Source: Narthecium ossifragum (lineage: Eukaryota; Streptophyta; Magnoliopsida; Dioscoreales; Nartheciaceae). From it: 64,000 nucleotides of DNA. The position numbers and the translations under genes are program-made. This document shows, in pieces, positions 34,675 through 46,414 of the stretch. The notes below the pieces were generated by a model that was given only the letters and a program-made list of their open reading frames with translations, ran no database searches and had not been told where the DNA came from. Each line of letters opens with the position of its first letter. The stretch's first letter is position 1. The stretch lies in NCBI GenBank assembly GCA_963920575.1, contig OY986963.1, forward strand, positions 5,742,896-5,806,895, given 5' to 3'.

Positions 34675-37068
34675 TTACACTGAGGATGGGGCATCAAGAA
34701 AGGCAGCCTCACTGAGCACGTCGTCATCCCCCTCGGCAGCAAAGATCTCTGCATCCTTTTCGTCATCATTCGAGAAGTCTTTTCTCTCCAACTTGGCATT
34801 CGCGGAGACAAAGATCATTTTTTGGGCGCGGTCGATGGCCGCCAGCGACCGCCCATGAGCCGACACCCACCGGAGCAGCGACGGGCTGCACTTGTAACTG
34901 CACGAAGTGGCCTGGAGAAATATAAGCCGGACGGCCACCTTGCCGAGTAACTTGAACTCGCTGAGGCGTGTCTCCCATACTAGCCGGCTGCTCTGCGGGT
35001 GGGCAATTCTCATCTTGCCGGTGGCCGGGTCGAGCTGCTTCACCTGCACGGCCTGCGCGTAGATAGGGTCCATACCCTCCGACCTCCACTTCATCAGCTC
35101 CATAAGAGCTATATGCGCCTCTTCTCGAGAAACAAGCCGAGTGATGAGCCTGTCGACGTCCTTCTCCTGCTCCGGCGTCAGGCACTTGAACGGCGGGAGG
35201 TACTTCCCGCTCGCGTCCTTCGTCAAGTAGAGTGGGTCCAATATGAATGCCGCCGACCAAGCTGGGTGGTAGTTCTTCTTGAACCGCTTCTCGATCACCT
35301 TCTCAATGGGGGAGTGATCGATGTCGAACTTAGAGCACCAGTTCTTCGCCTTCGATCGCAGCTCTTCCCACAGTGGCAGGCAATGACCCACCAATGGCCG
35401 CTCGTCCTCCAAGTCCTTAGCCATTTCCATCACTAGCCTCGTAAGCGAGTGCACGGCTTCGAGTTCGTTCCAGAACCTCACGTCGCCGATCATCTCGGCC
35501 ATCTCTCTCGCATTTGAATCTTCGAGGCATGCCAGCTTATAAGACTCGTCGAGGATGACGAGCTGGAGGGGACGGACGTTGGCGAGGAGGTCGTCGAGCA
35601 TGGCGAAGACGGGGGCGAAGTCAGTCGCGGGCTCGAAGCGGGGTGGCAAGGAGCGGAGGAGGCCGGCGTTGTCGAGCTCGAGAAGCTGGTGCTTGTGGAG
35701 AAGCGAGCGAGCCGGGGAAGTGGAGTTGAAGTAGTTGGCAAGCTTGGAAGCAGCCGCGGAGACTTCCCGGAAGATGGACATTTCGCCGGCGAAGTCCTTC
35801 AGAAGGCTCCGAAAGGCTTGGAGTTGGCAAGGGAGGTTGACCATCCATCGGTGGCTGGACTCGAGGTCGCGGAGGGCTTTGGACTTGAACCGGTCGGCTA
35901 CGATACCGACACAGCGGTGGAGGGCAGAGTCGCCATTGTGGTCGTCGTCATCACTGGGACAGAGGGAGGAGACGGCGTGCCAGAGGACATCCTCAGCATA
36001 CTTGGAGGGTGGCGGGCCACCGTGGGTGAAGACTGCGCGGCGGAATACCGCGGTGCCGTTAGGGAGGTTAACGGTTATGGTGACGAGCCCGTCCCCGGCG
36101 GCGGAGTTGGATGCGTGCCAGCCGTGGGAGGAAAGCTGGAAGAAGAGAGCGTCGCGGAGGCGGGCGTTGGAGAGGAGAACAGCGTCGTTGAATCGCCGAA
36201 GGAGATGAGAAGAGGAGAAGGGGGACGGAGTTGGTGGCAGACCGATGTGGCGGAGGAAAGAAAGGAACTTGGGGTGGTGGAGGGCTGAGGGAGAGACGGC
36301 GCCACAGGACTCGAGAACCCAGTCAGAGAGGAGGCCGAGGGCAGCGTCAGCCTGGGGCTTCGAGAGCGCCGGGCCCGGCGACGACTTGGGGCTCTTGAGT
36401 CGCTTCACACTGTCTTCGAGCATCGCCAAGGCGCCCAAGTCCTCCTTCCCACCGGAGAGAACTAGTTGCTGTTGCTGCTGGTGTTGGTGATGAGGAGGAG
36501 GGGGAGGCGGGGGTTGGGGGAGAGGGGAGGGTTGGGGGACTTCGGCGGAGGTGGGGACGACGAGAGCGAGAGGGTGGAAAGGAAGGGTGGAGATCGGGGA
36601 TGATGAGGTGGTGGAGGAGCGCTTGCGGCTGTTATGGTGGTGGTGGTGGTGTTGGTGCTGGTGAGAGGAGGAGCAAGGAAGTAGAGCTGGGGGGAGAGAG
36701 GAGAGGGGTTTGGGGGAGGATGTGGTGGCGGCGGCGGGGTTGGAGGAGGAGGGGGAGGAGAAGTTGGGGCAAGTGCCGCGCTTGAGGTGCTCGGAGGCGG
36801 TCCGAGAGGGGTTGGAGGCGGAGAAGAGGGCCTCGCAGAGGGAGCACCGGAGCTTGACGGCCTTGGGGATACCGGTGTCGCTGCTCGACACCAGGATGGG
36901 CTGCAGGTGGGCCCAATACCACGCCCCCTTCCCCCTGATCGCCTTCTCCCTCACCATCACTAGCCCATCGTACCTCTTTGTCAGCGCCCTCGCCGCCGCC
37001 TCCTCCACTCCTCCACCACCACCACCACCACCACCCTCCCCCGCCGACGGCGCGTTCGCCGTCGCCAT
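34675..37068 (-). CDS. hAT-derived protein with BED-like zinc finger (probably domesticated)
   Basis: A single uninterrupted exon of 797 codons. The start is taken at the ATG of MATANAPSAGEG; an upstream in-frame GTG is not needed. Residues 75-100 carry Cys-x2-Cys-x15-His-x5-Cys (LRCSLCEALF…HLKRGTC), a BED-type finger. A low-complexity Ser/Pro/His/Gln linker follows (~105-210). The remaining ~570 residues resemble a hAT transposase core: LVILDESYKLACLED, a WNELEAVHSLTRLVMEM block, HPAWSAAFILDPLY, and a C-terminal dimerisation-like stretch SRLVWETRLSEFK…SYKCSPSLLRWV. It resembles a small conserved plant family of hAT-derived proteins annotated as uncharacterised. No TIRs or target duplications are visible nearby, and the frame is intact and long, which favours a host gene over a live transposon. 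A DNA-binding or chromatin role is inferred. Confidence 0.85.
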   Translation of the reverse strand: MATANAPSAGEGGGGGGGGGVEEAAARALTKRYDGLVMVREKAIRGKGAWYWAHLQPILVSSSDTGIPKAVKLRCSLCEALFSASNPSRTASEHLKRGTCPNFSSPSSSNPAAATTSSPKPLSSLPPALLPCSSSHQHQHHHHHHNSRKRSSTTSSSPISTLPFHPLALVVPTSAEVPQPSPLPQPPPPPPPHHQHQQQQQLVLSGGKEDLGALAMLEDSVKRLKSPKSSPGPALSKPQADAALGLLSDWVLESCGAVSPSALHHPKFLSFLRHIGLPPTPSPFSSSHLLRRFNDAVLLSNARLRDALFFQLSSHGWHASNSAAGDGLVTITVNLPNGTAVFRRAVFTHGGPPPSKYAEDVLWHAVSSLCPSDDDDHNGDSALHRCVGIVADRFKSKALRDLESSHRWMVNLPCQLQAFRSLLKDFAGEMSIFREVSAAASKLANYFNSTSPARSLLHKHQLLELDNAGLLRSLPPRFEPATDFAPVFAMLDDLLANVRPLQLVILDESYKLACLEDSNAREMAEMIGDVRFWNELEAVHSLTRLVMEMAKDLEDERPLVGHCLPLWEELRSKAKNWCSKFDIDHSPIEKVIEKRFKKNYHPAWSAAFILDPLYLTKDASGKYLPPFKCLTPEQEKDVDRLITRLVSREEAHIALMELMKWRSEGMDPIYAQAVQVKQLDPATGKMRIAHPQSSRLVWETRLSEFKLLGKVAVRLIFLQATSCSYKCSPSLLRWVSAHGRSLAAIDRAQKMIFVSANAKLERKDFSNDDEKDAEIFAAEGDDDVLSEAAFLDAPSSV

Positions 37069-37700
37069 CCAGTACACGGAACCAATCCCAAAACCAACAA
37101 AAGGGCACCTTTGATCCCTTCCTCACTTACTATCCCAGTGCTCAAAAAGCTTCCTTTTTAATCCCAACCCGACTTCGCTGTCACTTCCGCTACTCGTCCT
37201 CCTCCATCGCCTCCGTCTCCAGGGTCGCCTGCGGCGTCGACGACGGCGGCTCGGCCGTCGCATTTAACCCCCGGTATCCGCCGTCCATACGCCACCGTCT
37301 ATGGGTTTTGTCTGGGTTTTTGTAGAGCCAAAGGTGAAGAAGACTAGAGAGAGAAAATAGAGAGAGAGAGAGAGAGGAAGTGGGGGAGAAGAGAGACGTC
37401 TTCACTTTTTCACCTTGGGATGTATTTTTCAGAAGAGAGGGGAGGACGGGGGGGGGGGTTTGTTTATTGGTTCTTCAATTCAAAGGCCCCTCCCTCTCTC
37501 TACTCCACCCCTCCTCATCCTTGTGTATGTCTTCTTCTCCTTTCTCGCTCCTTTCTAACCGGCCCTTTGTTTCTTGTGGGCTTTGGATGTGGGGTGGGGT
37601 GGCTGAGGCCTAAAATATATCAAACTTTTTGGGACCTTGTTGTTCATGTGCCTCATTCCTGTGCTCCTTTCTCTGTATAGCAGGAGAAAAGAGGGCAGGA
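37069..37700 (-). promoter_or_regulatory. 5' UTR / promoter region of the hAT-derived gene
   Basis: Pyrimidine-rich on the coding strand, with a GA/CT microsatellite at 37345-37378 and a G run at 37450-37459. CT-rich tracts just upstream of the start codon are common in plant 5' UTRs. No clear TATA box was identified. Confidence 0.4.
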
Positions 37701-38989
37701 GGGCAATAACAAGGGGAGAAGAGAGAGTAGAGAGAGGGTAGTGTAGTGCTGTTGTGAGGAGGGAGGGGCAAGCTGAGAATTTAAGGAGATGTAGCTATCT
37801 TATTTCTATTGTGGTCTTTGTGGGCAGGGTTGACCACCCTGTAATAGGAATGCGACTGCCAAGCCCCCCCTCAAACATGATTGAGATTATTATGTGTGGG
37901 ACTTTGTAAACAATTTGTACACTCAAATAGCATTTGGGCTGTGGTGTGGTACCATTAGACCAGCAGTAGGTGGGGAGGAGACCACCCTATCGCATTGTAT
38001 CTATTTTGGTACTCTTCTTATTAGTACCCCCCCAGACCCAAAAAAATAAATGAACCTCATCTCCCTACTACAGCCGCCCCCCACCCCACACTACCATCTC
38101 CCACAATGGGACCCTTCTTCTGTAGACCTCCCTAGTAGAGGACTTGTGCTTGGATTTAGATAAGATATTTGGTTGCTAAACACTAACTAGATTGTTTTCG
38201 GTGGAAAAAAAAACACAAACGAATCCCCCTTTTAGTGTCAAGGCTACCCCGCCTAAGATATAGATATATAATTCCTATGACGACGATACCTGTCATGCAT
38301 CAACGTGATGCTATACTGCTATTGCTAGTGGGGATGGAGCGTATCGAGACGTATCTGCCTCATTCTATAACTAGACAGCATGTGTACAGTGAATACATTC
38401 ATTAACAATTAACAACAATGGGCAAGTTTTAAATGAGTTATTAATCACTGTATCAATATATGGTCCAAATCCGATGCAACCACCAACCTTTAGTCTTTTC
38501 AATGCCTTTATCCGGTGGATAATTCGATCGATCACAGCCGGTGCGTTATCTCTCTTCATCTTAATATATATGCTTATGGGCACGTATCTTTTTGCCCAGA
38601 AAAGGGAAGAGAACAACACCGATCCTAACACGATTATTAGGTCACCATTAACGTTAACGTTAGGTGCAGTGGTTCCCAGTGGGTCTATTCTTAGCCTCGC
38701 TTTGTTTAGTAATGTTGATGACCCACTGGCTGAGGGGGGAGAGAATCCATTGATCGTTTCACCTTGACTACGATGGAAAGAATGGACGATCTCATTCTCA
38801 CCTGCCCGGGTGCCCCCCTCTCTCTTTCTGATGTCACCTAGCTTTACCATTTCATTAACCATAATCCTCAACTCCTAACCCAAAAACCATAATCACCATC
38901 ATCGAGAAAACCATATCATTCTCTCTCTTCCAAGCTTTGTAGCTCTCATAGGATAGATAACTCCAGAGAAAGGGAGAGAGAGAGAGAGA

Positions 38990-39009
38990 GGGAGGGAGGG
39001 AGGGAGGGA
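38990..39009 (+). repeat. G-quadruplex-capable tract
   Basis: Five GGG runs separated by single A bases lie within a GA-rich stretch (38971-39025), the strongest sequence form for an intramolecular G-quadruplex. Confidence 0.75.
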
Positions 39010-40475
39010 GAGAGAGAGAAAGGAGGTGTTTGTTTGGGTGTGTAATGGGATGGAGCCCCTGCCTCTTAATTGGGCCAAAAAGCTGAGGAGGTGTGAAAGT
39101 TGCATCCTTTTTTCCACACACTATGTTGCAAACCCAAGCGAGTAAGGGTCGTCAACTCGTCGCTAAAGGTGTTGCCTGACATCCACAACATGTGATATGA
39201 AAAAGGAGGATAGACGATTAAAGAGAAGAGGGAGGGAAAGAGAAGAGGGAGGGAGGGGGGGTAGGTTTTCACAGCCACATTTGATTTAAGGGCTTGGATG
39301 ATTTGCATCGAGATCGGCGGGATCAATCAGGACCACAACCAGAGCCGGAGCACGAATGGCGAGGCTAAACCCTGATTTGAGCCACAATAATACATCCTAA
39401 TGATGGCAACTTTGACAGGGGATGATATCATTATCCTTGTGATGCTATCCCGCTGAAGTAAAGAAAGCATCAGCGGACAAAGCAATGGAAAAGGAGGTGG
39501 ATGATTGCTTTGATGAGAGAATTTTGGACGTGAGATAGCCAGCATTGATCACCATCATCTCCCCATGGATGCTATTCCTACAACCTCTCATTTTCCAAGT
39601 CAGATTCAGAAAGTGGGAAAGCTATGGGAAAGCTTTGCAGTAGCATCCAGAGAGATCACCGTCGCTTTCAATCTGAAACTCCATTACCAAAGACATTACC
39701 TCAATTGTTGATTGTGAGGATCCTCAATCTTGCTAGTGAGGGCGACGTCCTGCGAGAAGAGACCATATATATATCCATCCATATTAACAAGGCATTGGCA
39801 TGTGTTCTTCTTCGTTGTGATTTTGTGACGTGGAGGACCATCAGTGTTGCTTCTAGTGAGTGGGCCAGAGATTAAGACTCACCTGATAGACCAACAGGAA
39901 TGACAACCTGAAAGGGTGTCATTTGGACGTAAGAGAGGGGAAGCAAAATTGCAAACCGATGGAATTTTTCAGCCAGTAAAAAAGCGACAAAATACGTGGT
40001 GGTCACCATCAATTTCTGGTGCATGATATGTAGGTGGGACGCAATATCCTGCCTTATGGTGGAACCAGCTCCGAACCTTTTTAGCCAGAATTTTGCTTTT
40101 CATCACTGTAGTCTACATGACCGACTACAGGGATTTCATCCCAAGTGGGCGGGCTGTAAGATGACACCGGAAACATTTCACTATTATCAAGAGAGGATGC
40201 AAGAGAAAACACGCTTAAGACAAGATTTGGCAGCTAGAGAAACATGTCTACGAAAATTCCTCCACCGGTTTATAGCAGCAAGCAGGTCAAACTTTGTTGT
40301 CTGGCGCCATTACCGCACAATAGACAATTCCCTAAAATCCAAATTTGAAGATGGCACTGTAATACATAAGAATGACTCCAGTCAGAGATCACAGACAAAA
40401 AAAACATGCGAAATGAGTAGAAATCAGTTTTAATGCATATATTCACTAAACATTGTGCTTATCTACCAGCCCCGG

Positions 40476-40613
40476 CTTTCATGAAAAGCAGCATTTCCGA
40501 CATTTCAGGCTGAAGCAACCAAAAGAGTTGTAAATGGTCCAATACTTTCATGAAAAGCAGCATTTGCGATATTTCAGGCTGAAGCAACCAAAAGACTTGT
40601 AAATGGTTCAATA
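40476..40613. repeat. 69-bp tandem duplication
   Basis: Units 40476-40544 and 40545-40613, starting ctttcatgaaaagcagcatt, differ at a few bases. The frame at 40459-40662 on the - strand merely reads through it. Confidence 0.9.
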
Positions 40614-43600
40614 AAGCACCATTGGCCATCAGATAGTTCATTTTCGTAGCACACAACAGCAAGGAATAGCTTGTGGGTGAGTAGGGCTAATTCCGCTCAA
40701 CAATCACTGCATACATCGTTCCAAATAAATGACTGACATATGATACACCAATTCATCGCCCCATGTACATCTCGGAGGAAGAATTAAGTATCATAAAAGC
40801 AGGGGAAAAACATACACGTGACAAGATCACCATAGGAATGTAGAGTTAAAATGCAATATCCAAACTGGTTCTCTTATTAATCTCCGCAGTGGTGATCAGG
40901 TTCACATTTGCAAAGTGCATGTCTCTGTCATACCACATTTGCAAGATCCATTTGTAAAAAAAGTTTCTAAAAGAAGAAATGCTTTAAGAACTATGGCTAC
41001 GCTTGTTATACCATTTGACGAGATTGCCATCAATTACTTCCCAAGCATAAGTTCCATGCACTTTTTATCTCAACAGGGAGCCTATCTTTACATAAAGGTC
41101 ACATCATGTACTATGTTTAGGAACATCGCCCATGTGGTTATCTTCATCTCAAGATATGGAGGACAATCCATCTGTCTTTGTAAGATTAAGAAGAATAAAA
41201 AGCACACCACCAGAAATAGGTATTCGAGAAAATACATATGGAGAAAAGATATAATTAACTTACAAAAGGTATGGTGTCAACATCAGTTCTATGGTGTTCT
41301 GCTATATCACAAGAAATTATCTTGTACTAACTTCGGGACAGGCTTCTAACGTACTGAAATAACTTGAACTCAGGTGCAGTAGTCAGTTTATAAAAACACT
41401 CGGGCTTGAGATCTCCAGCTACGTGAACTTCTAATAATAGCCACCAAATGGTAAGGCTAGGAGTTCAAGCAGTATTGACAATTGTCTAATCTAGGCCACA
41501 AGAAACAATGTCACTTTATGGCCAAGCTAAAATGCAAAAACGTCTCCAAGTTGATTAACTTCCTCTCATTACCCAACCAAACATTATCGGAATACAATTA
41601 GAAGAAGACCTACACTTCAAAATCTTTCCATAAAATAAAATGGAAGATAAAGAGTCAGCTTAGTGCATAGAGGCACAAACTGGTTTCCAGCACCAAATAA
41701 GAGCAGCAGCATATACATCAGTGGTAACTCACATTTTTCAGAAAAGAGCTCTCTGATCAAAGAGGTAGAGTAGACTAGGGAGAATTTATAGCTAAGGGTT
41801 TCCTATAGCACTAGTGGAAAGTACTGAAGCAGCACAAGGCTGTGCTTCATAAAACAGATTAGACACACAAATATAGTATAGTAGAAGATATCAGAATGAT
41901 AATTTACTAGGTAATAAATTAGTAAAATCCCACTCCAAAATTGGAAGAAGGACTAGCATTTGATCATCAAGATCTGCTAGTTAGTCTGTTTCTGTAGCCA
42001 AGATTGGCTTAACTACTAAAAAAAAAGGATCATCAAGATCTGCTCAAAATATGTCGATCTAGACAGAGAACATCCATAGCAAAAGCATAAGATCATTCAT
42101 AGAAGTAATCCAAACTTAAAATGCTTGAACTTTGTTTTACCATGTAGCTTTACTAATAGCAATTCAGTTTCCAATGTGTAATTGCAAAACTTTAAAAATA
42201 ACAGCAATTACATTAATGCAATGGCTTAACTTTGTTCACTCAAGATAAAAGCAATTCGTCAGAACCTTAAGTCAAAAGCACAAAAAGTATGCTTCCATAT
42301 CTATTTGTATCCAGGAAAAGAGCATAAGACATACCATGGAAAGACGACTACAATTACCTAGAATTTATTAAGTTCATGACCTGCAAACATATAAAGCAAT
42401 CTATGTATACTTGAAAAAGGGTGAGGATCCTTAGCCATGAACAAAAATAAGCAAACATGACGTTAGAAAGAGCTTAAGCAGGACAGTAATAAAAGCCATC
42501 TATTGCTCTGCTATAATGGTTTCCATACTTATAATGGTCTATAGACTCTATAACAAAGAATTCTACCTTCAATAAGATATAGGAAATATCAATGGCTTTG
42601 TCCTTCAATATAGTCCAGAGTCCATTCTTGTACCGCCTAAAACATTTTATGGGGAGTAGCATCATCTTACATTCTCGGAGAGAAGTTCAATATCGGAGAA
42701 GCATTTGGAAAGGACTACGAAAGGCTACTTCAAGGACGAAAACATCATACACCTTTAGAAACTAAAGCTTGAAAGCCAAGAAAAAAAATGAAAGCTTGCT
42801 AGACCCTTGACCCTGCATATTTTGCATGCGATACAAATGAATGGCTATGTTTTAACTGATTTTTTGTCCAGAATACATTTATAAAAACCCAAAACCAAAA
42901 AATCAACGTGGACTGTTTTTTTCTATATGAGTTGGTTAATAGAATAATGAGCTTTGAACTGAAAAACAGATCCGGGAGCAAGAAGTTTCAAGAGATTTGA
43001 CAAGCTTTTACTTGGTTCTGAGTTATTGGACTATCTGTAGCAATTCAAAATCTTCACAATCAGGGCAGTTTCGAACCATATGGCAAATCATGTAGAAGTT
43101 TATGAATAGTGAAATTCATAATTTTTTGTTTGAACTGGACTTGGTCTTCAGCATGTATTTCTGTTTCCTCCAAATTGCCCTGATTGTTTCAAAACTAAAA
43201 TAAATAAAAAGGTCGGAGCTTCCCGGCTTCTCCCCTTACTATACTAGCTGTAGTTTGAGGCGCCCTGACAGCTTCTTTATAGAGTTGGGGGAATAAGAAA
43301 CATACCCTCCTCATCCTGGGTCCATTAGCCTTTGGGGTGCAATTAGTCAAGTCCCCAGTCCATTCTTATCTTCACTTATCCCACTTGTTCCTTTCAAGCT
43401 TATTTCTGCTAAGCAGTGCATGTAAAACATCTTAGACTTAGATGAACATCAGCAGTCATTAGACATCACAAACCAAACACTGAAACCGAGTTAATTTTAA
43501 GGTTCTCTCATGAGCAAAAGGACACATTAATATTCTCACCCGGACATATCCAAAACGTGGCCTAGAGATCAATCATGAAGTCAGACAAGATGTTGCTTCC

Positions 43601-45108
43601 TTGCCCGAACCCTTAAATGAGTTTTGCCTAAGAGAAAAGTTGGACCAAATACTAAGTGTGTTTTAACATATGAAGCATGGGCGCCCATCATCAAGTAGCA
43701 TCGGATCATAACGAAGCGGTATTGATAAATGAGGTGCCAAAATCATAATTTTTAAACTATAGGTATTAAAGTGGTACGTGGGACATTTTACATGTACCAA
43801 AAGTGCAATTTAGCCTACTTATATTCACACGTCCATAAGTAGAAGATAAATTTAACACTTTTTTAAAACCTTCAATCTTGCCTAGCGAAAAGGGTGGCAA
43901 AAGGGGTCAACGGGTCGGATTTGTCTCAAGCTGGGATGAGGTATCTCAGCCTATAAGCCTATAAGCCCAACCCAAATCTGAAATGGACCCCTGATTTTTC
44001 ACCAAAAGTTGGGGGTTTTCCACGTAAAATCTTTGCTATGAGTACACTCTGTTTACATTTTTTGAGCTTCTCATATAAGCAGCAAGGTAAAAGATAGCAA
44101 CAGCAGATTATGCATGACGCAAACTATTATACCTCCCTCGGTCTTCCTTCTTTATCTTTCATAGCTAAGCTCCAAACTATGGACCTTTTCTTTTCCTCCT
44201 CGAAGCCAAACCTTTGTCCTTATGATGAATTATATGGTTACTGCTCTCATCAAAGGTAGCCACGAAAAAAAAAAAGAGTTTATAAAGATAAAAAAATGAC
44301 TTTAGAAGTCATATTTTAACAAGAAGTATTTTCTCCGAATAACCAGCATGCAGGCTTCTGAAGTAGATTAATTATTTCAAAATGCCTACTTATTGTTAAC
44401 CACTCCCTATTCACAAGGGGTCCAAAATGATTTGCGGCATCATAATAGTATCCTCCCTTCAGAATTTGATAGCAGTTAAAAACTGCTTACAATGTTTCGT
44501 CAACGCTACACCAGGAGAAAAGGAGAAAATGGCCCATGACAAGGAAAAACTAACATAGACCCTAACCCTTCCATGCTTAAACCTATATTATGTCCTCCCT
44601 ACTGTTCTCTTCTCGAACCTGACCTCAGATTAGAAATGAAACAACACAAGAACAAATGCTGCGAAATGGACCACATCCGACGAAAACATCTATCGGAGAA
44701 CCTCTTACCCTATTCTCTGTCTCATCAAGTAGTACTATACTATGTTTGAGCGTAATAACTCCGATCGTCAGTTAATTCCAACAAACTAAAAGATAGCCAT
44801 TTCCATTAATCGATCAAATTCCCAGAGGGCTCGAGCTCTCAGAATATAGCACCAATCCCCCAAATCTTTCGCTCCTTAATATGTTAGAGATTTCGAACCA
44901 AAACCGATTTAGGTTCTAACCGTGCCAAATCTTTAGACCCAAAAAATATATGAAAAAATCTATTAGATTTCGACATTAACGAGAAGAACAACAAGCTTGA
45001 TCTATAAACAACATAACCAAGTGATCACTCCCTCCGATCAGTAACTACGCTGTGCAATGGATTACTCTTAGATAGAAGAATAGAATAGGAGGTTGCGATC
45101 ACTCACCA

Positions 45109-45192
45109 CGTAAACGAAGCGGTAGCGTCGGAGCTTTCTAGGTGGAATGAAGTCCTCGCTCTCTTCCGGGAGACCAAAAACCCCTTTATAGC
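45109..45192 (-). promoter_or_regulatory. Possible TATA box, first exon and splice donor of an unidentified transcript
   Basis: On the - strand a TATA box (tataaagg, about 45182-45189) is followed ~30-80 bases later by a GC-richer segment ending in a textbook donor (tacgtg|gtgagt, donor near 45109). No ATG occurs in the putative exon, so it would be a 5' UTR exon. One frame of it reads FIPPRKLRRYRFVYV, which I cannot place. No coding exons were recognised downstream (leftwards). Confidence 0.35.
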
Positions 45193-46119
45193 TGAAAAGA
45201 ATCTATGCGGGTCCAGTTTCGGTTTCCTTATAGGGTGAGTCGATTCTAGACGCCAGTTACGGTTTTTTTATTTATTAATAAAAGCAAGTCGATTAAAAAT
45301 GAGTAGAAAGTGACAAAATGAGCCCAAGTTCTAATTTTACACCATGCAACTCCTTCCTTTTGTTTTAATTTGTATTGGATTTTATTTTCCTCTTATTACA
45401 AAACGACTACAATTAACGAGCCAACTTAGCCGAGATTTATGGCTGTAGACAAGTTTATAAATGGACTAATGTTGGTTTGACTTGGATTCTGTCTCGCCAT
45501 TGTCACTCACCACCATAATGGAAAGAAAGCAGATGTCATCACTAGTTCACTAATAAGAAAGGGGGAAAAAGGAAAGTAAATGAGTTCGTACTATAGTGCT
45601 GCAACTTGTCATCACTTGTTCACTGTCCTACTGGGCTTAGGGGTTAGATACAATAGATAACTGATGAACCCGCATACCCCTCAGTTCTACTGGGCTGTCA
45701 TCAGGATGCAATTAAACTCCCCGGCCTCACAGCCCCACTAGAACCCAGTGGCAAAGAAACCGGACCTATTTTCTCATACAGCGTCCGTGGCAACACGCAA
45801 GAACATAGGTCATAGTATTTCTCACCTCCTTAACTGTATAGCTCAGACATGTGACCAATGACCATGCATGAACATGGAGGCAAACTCAACTGAAATCAAG
45901 ATTAATTTGCACTAGAGAGGATTGTCCAATCAACTCTGGTAGATATTCAATCCATGTATGAGCCTATTTTTCATGTCCTGAGTTGCTGACCATACAACTC
46001 TGGTAGACAATGTAAATGATACAAAATTACTGCCCCTGATCAAGCGATCATAAAGGCTTTAATTCAGGTAAGGCAATGGGAAACCAAACTTGCATCTGGC
46101 TTTGCAGCCACGCATTTTA
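45193..46119. other. Intergenic DNA up to the assembly gap
   Basis: No gene or clear repeat recognised. It may contain bidirectional promoter elements for the putative - strand transcript and the + strand DUF1499 gene. Confidence 0.4.
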
Positions 46120-46319
46120 NNNNNNNNNNNNNNNNNNNNNNNNNNNNNNNNNNNNNNNNNNNNNNNNNNNNNNNNNNNNNNNNNNNNNNNNNNNNNNNNN
46201 NNNNNNNNNNNNNNNNNNNNNNNNNNNNNNNNNNNNNNNNNNNNNNNNNNNNNNNNNNNNNNNNNNNNNNNNNNNNNNNNNNNNNNNNNNNNNNNNNNNN
46301 NNNNNNNNNNNNNNNNNNN
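46120..46319. other. Assembly gap (200 N)
   Basis: Exactly 200 consecutive N, a round number typical of a placeholder gap of unknown true size. Any reading frame spanning it is meaningless. It sits about 95 bases upstream of the DUF1499 start codon, so promoter sequence is probably missing. Confidence 0.98.
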
Positions 46320-46414
46320 CCGGGGCCCGTGTGAATATAAACGGCAGGACAAAAAACAACCCCCTCATGTGATAAGAAGCGGGGTGCCCAAAATCGCAAG
46401 CGAGGTCGCGAGGA

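Larger units (their letters stand above)
37701..45108. other. Gene-poor stretch, possibly non-coding transcript(s)
   Basis: No reading frame above ~165 codons and none with a recognisable domain. The longest (38371-38871 on -, 39996-40433 on +) look like chance frames. It contains a purine-rich G-tract at 38990-39009, a 69-bp tandem duplication at 40476-40613 and much moderately AT-rich unique-looking sequence. The unique stretch from 39.5 to 45.1 kb could be the body of a - strand transcript starting near 45.15 kb. Confidence 0.35.

Noticed and set aside
35689..36288. Frames on the + strand at 34999-36490
   Set aside because: Shadows of the GC-rich 797-codon hAT-derived gene on the opposite strand.
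38371..38871. 166-codon frame on the - strand and the opposing 97-codon frame
   Set aside because: No domain, no splice context, overlapping frames of similar quality; likely chance.
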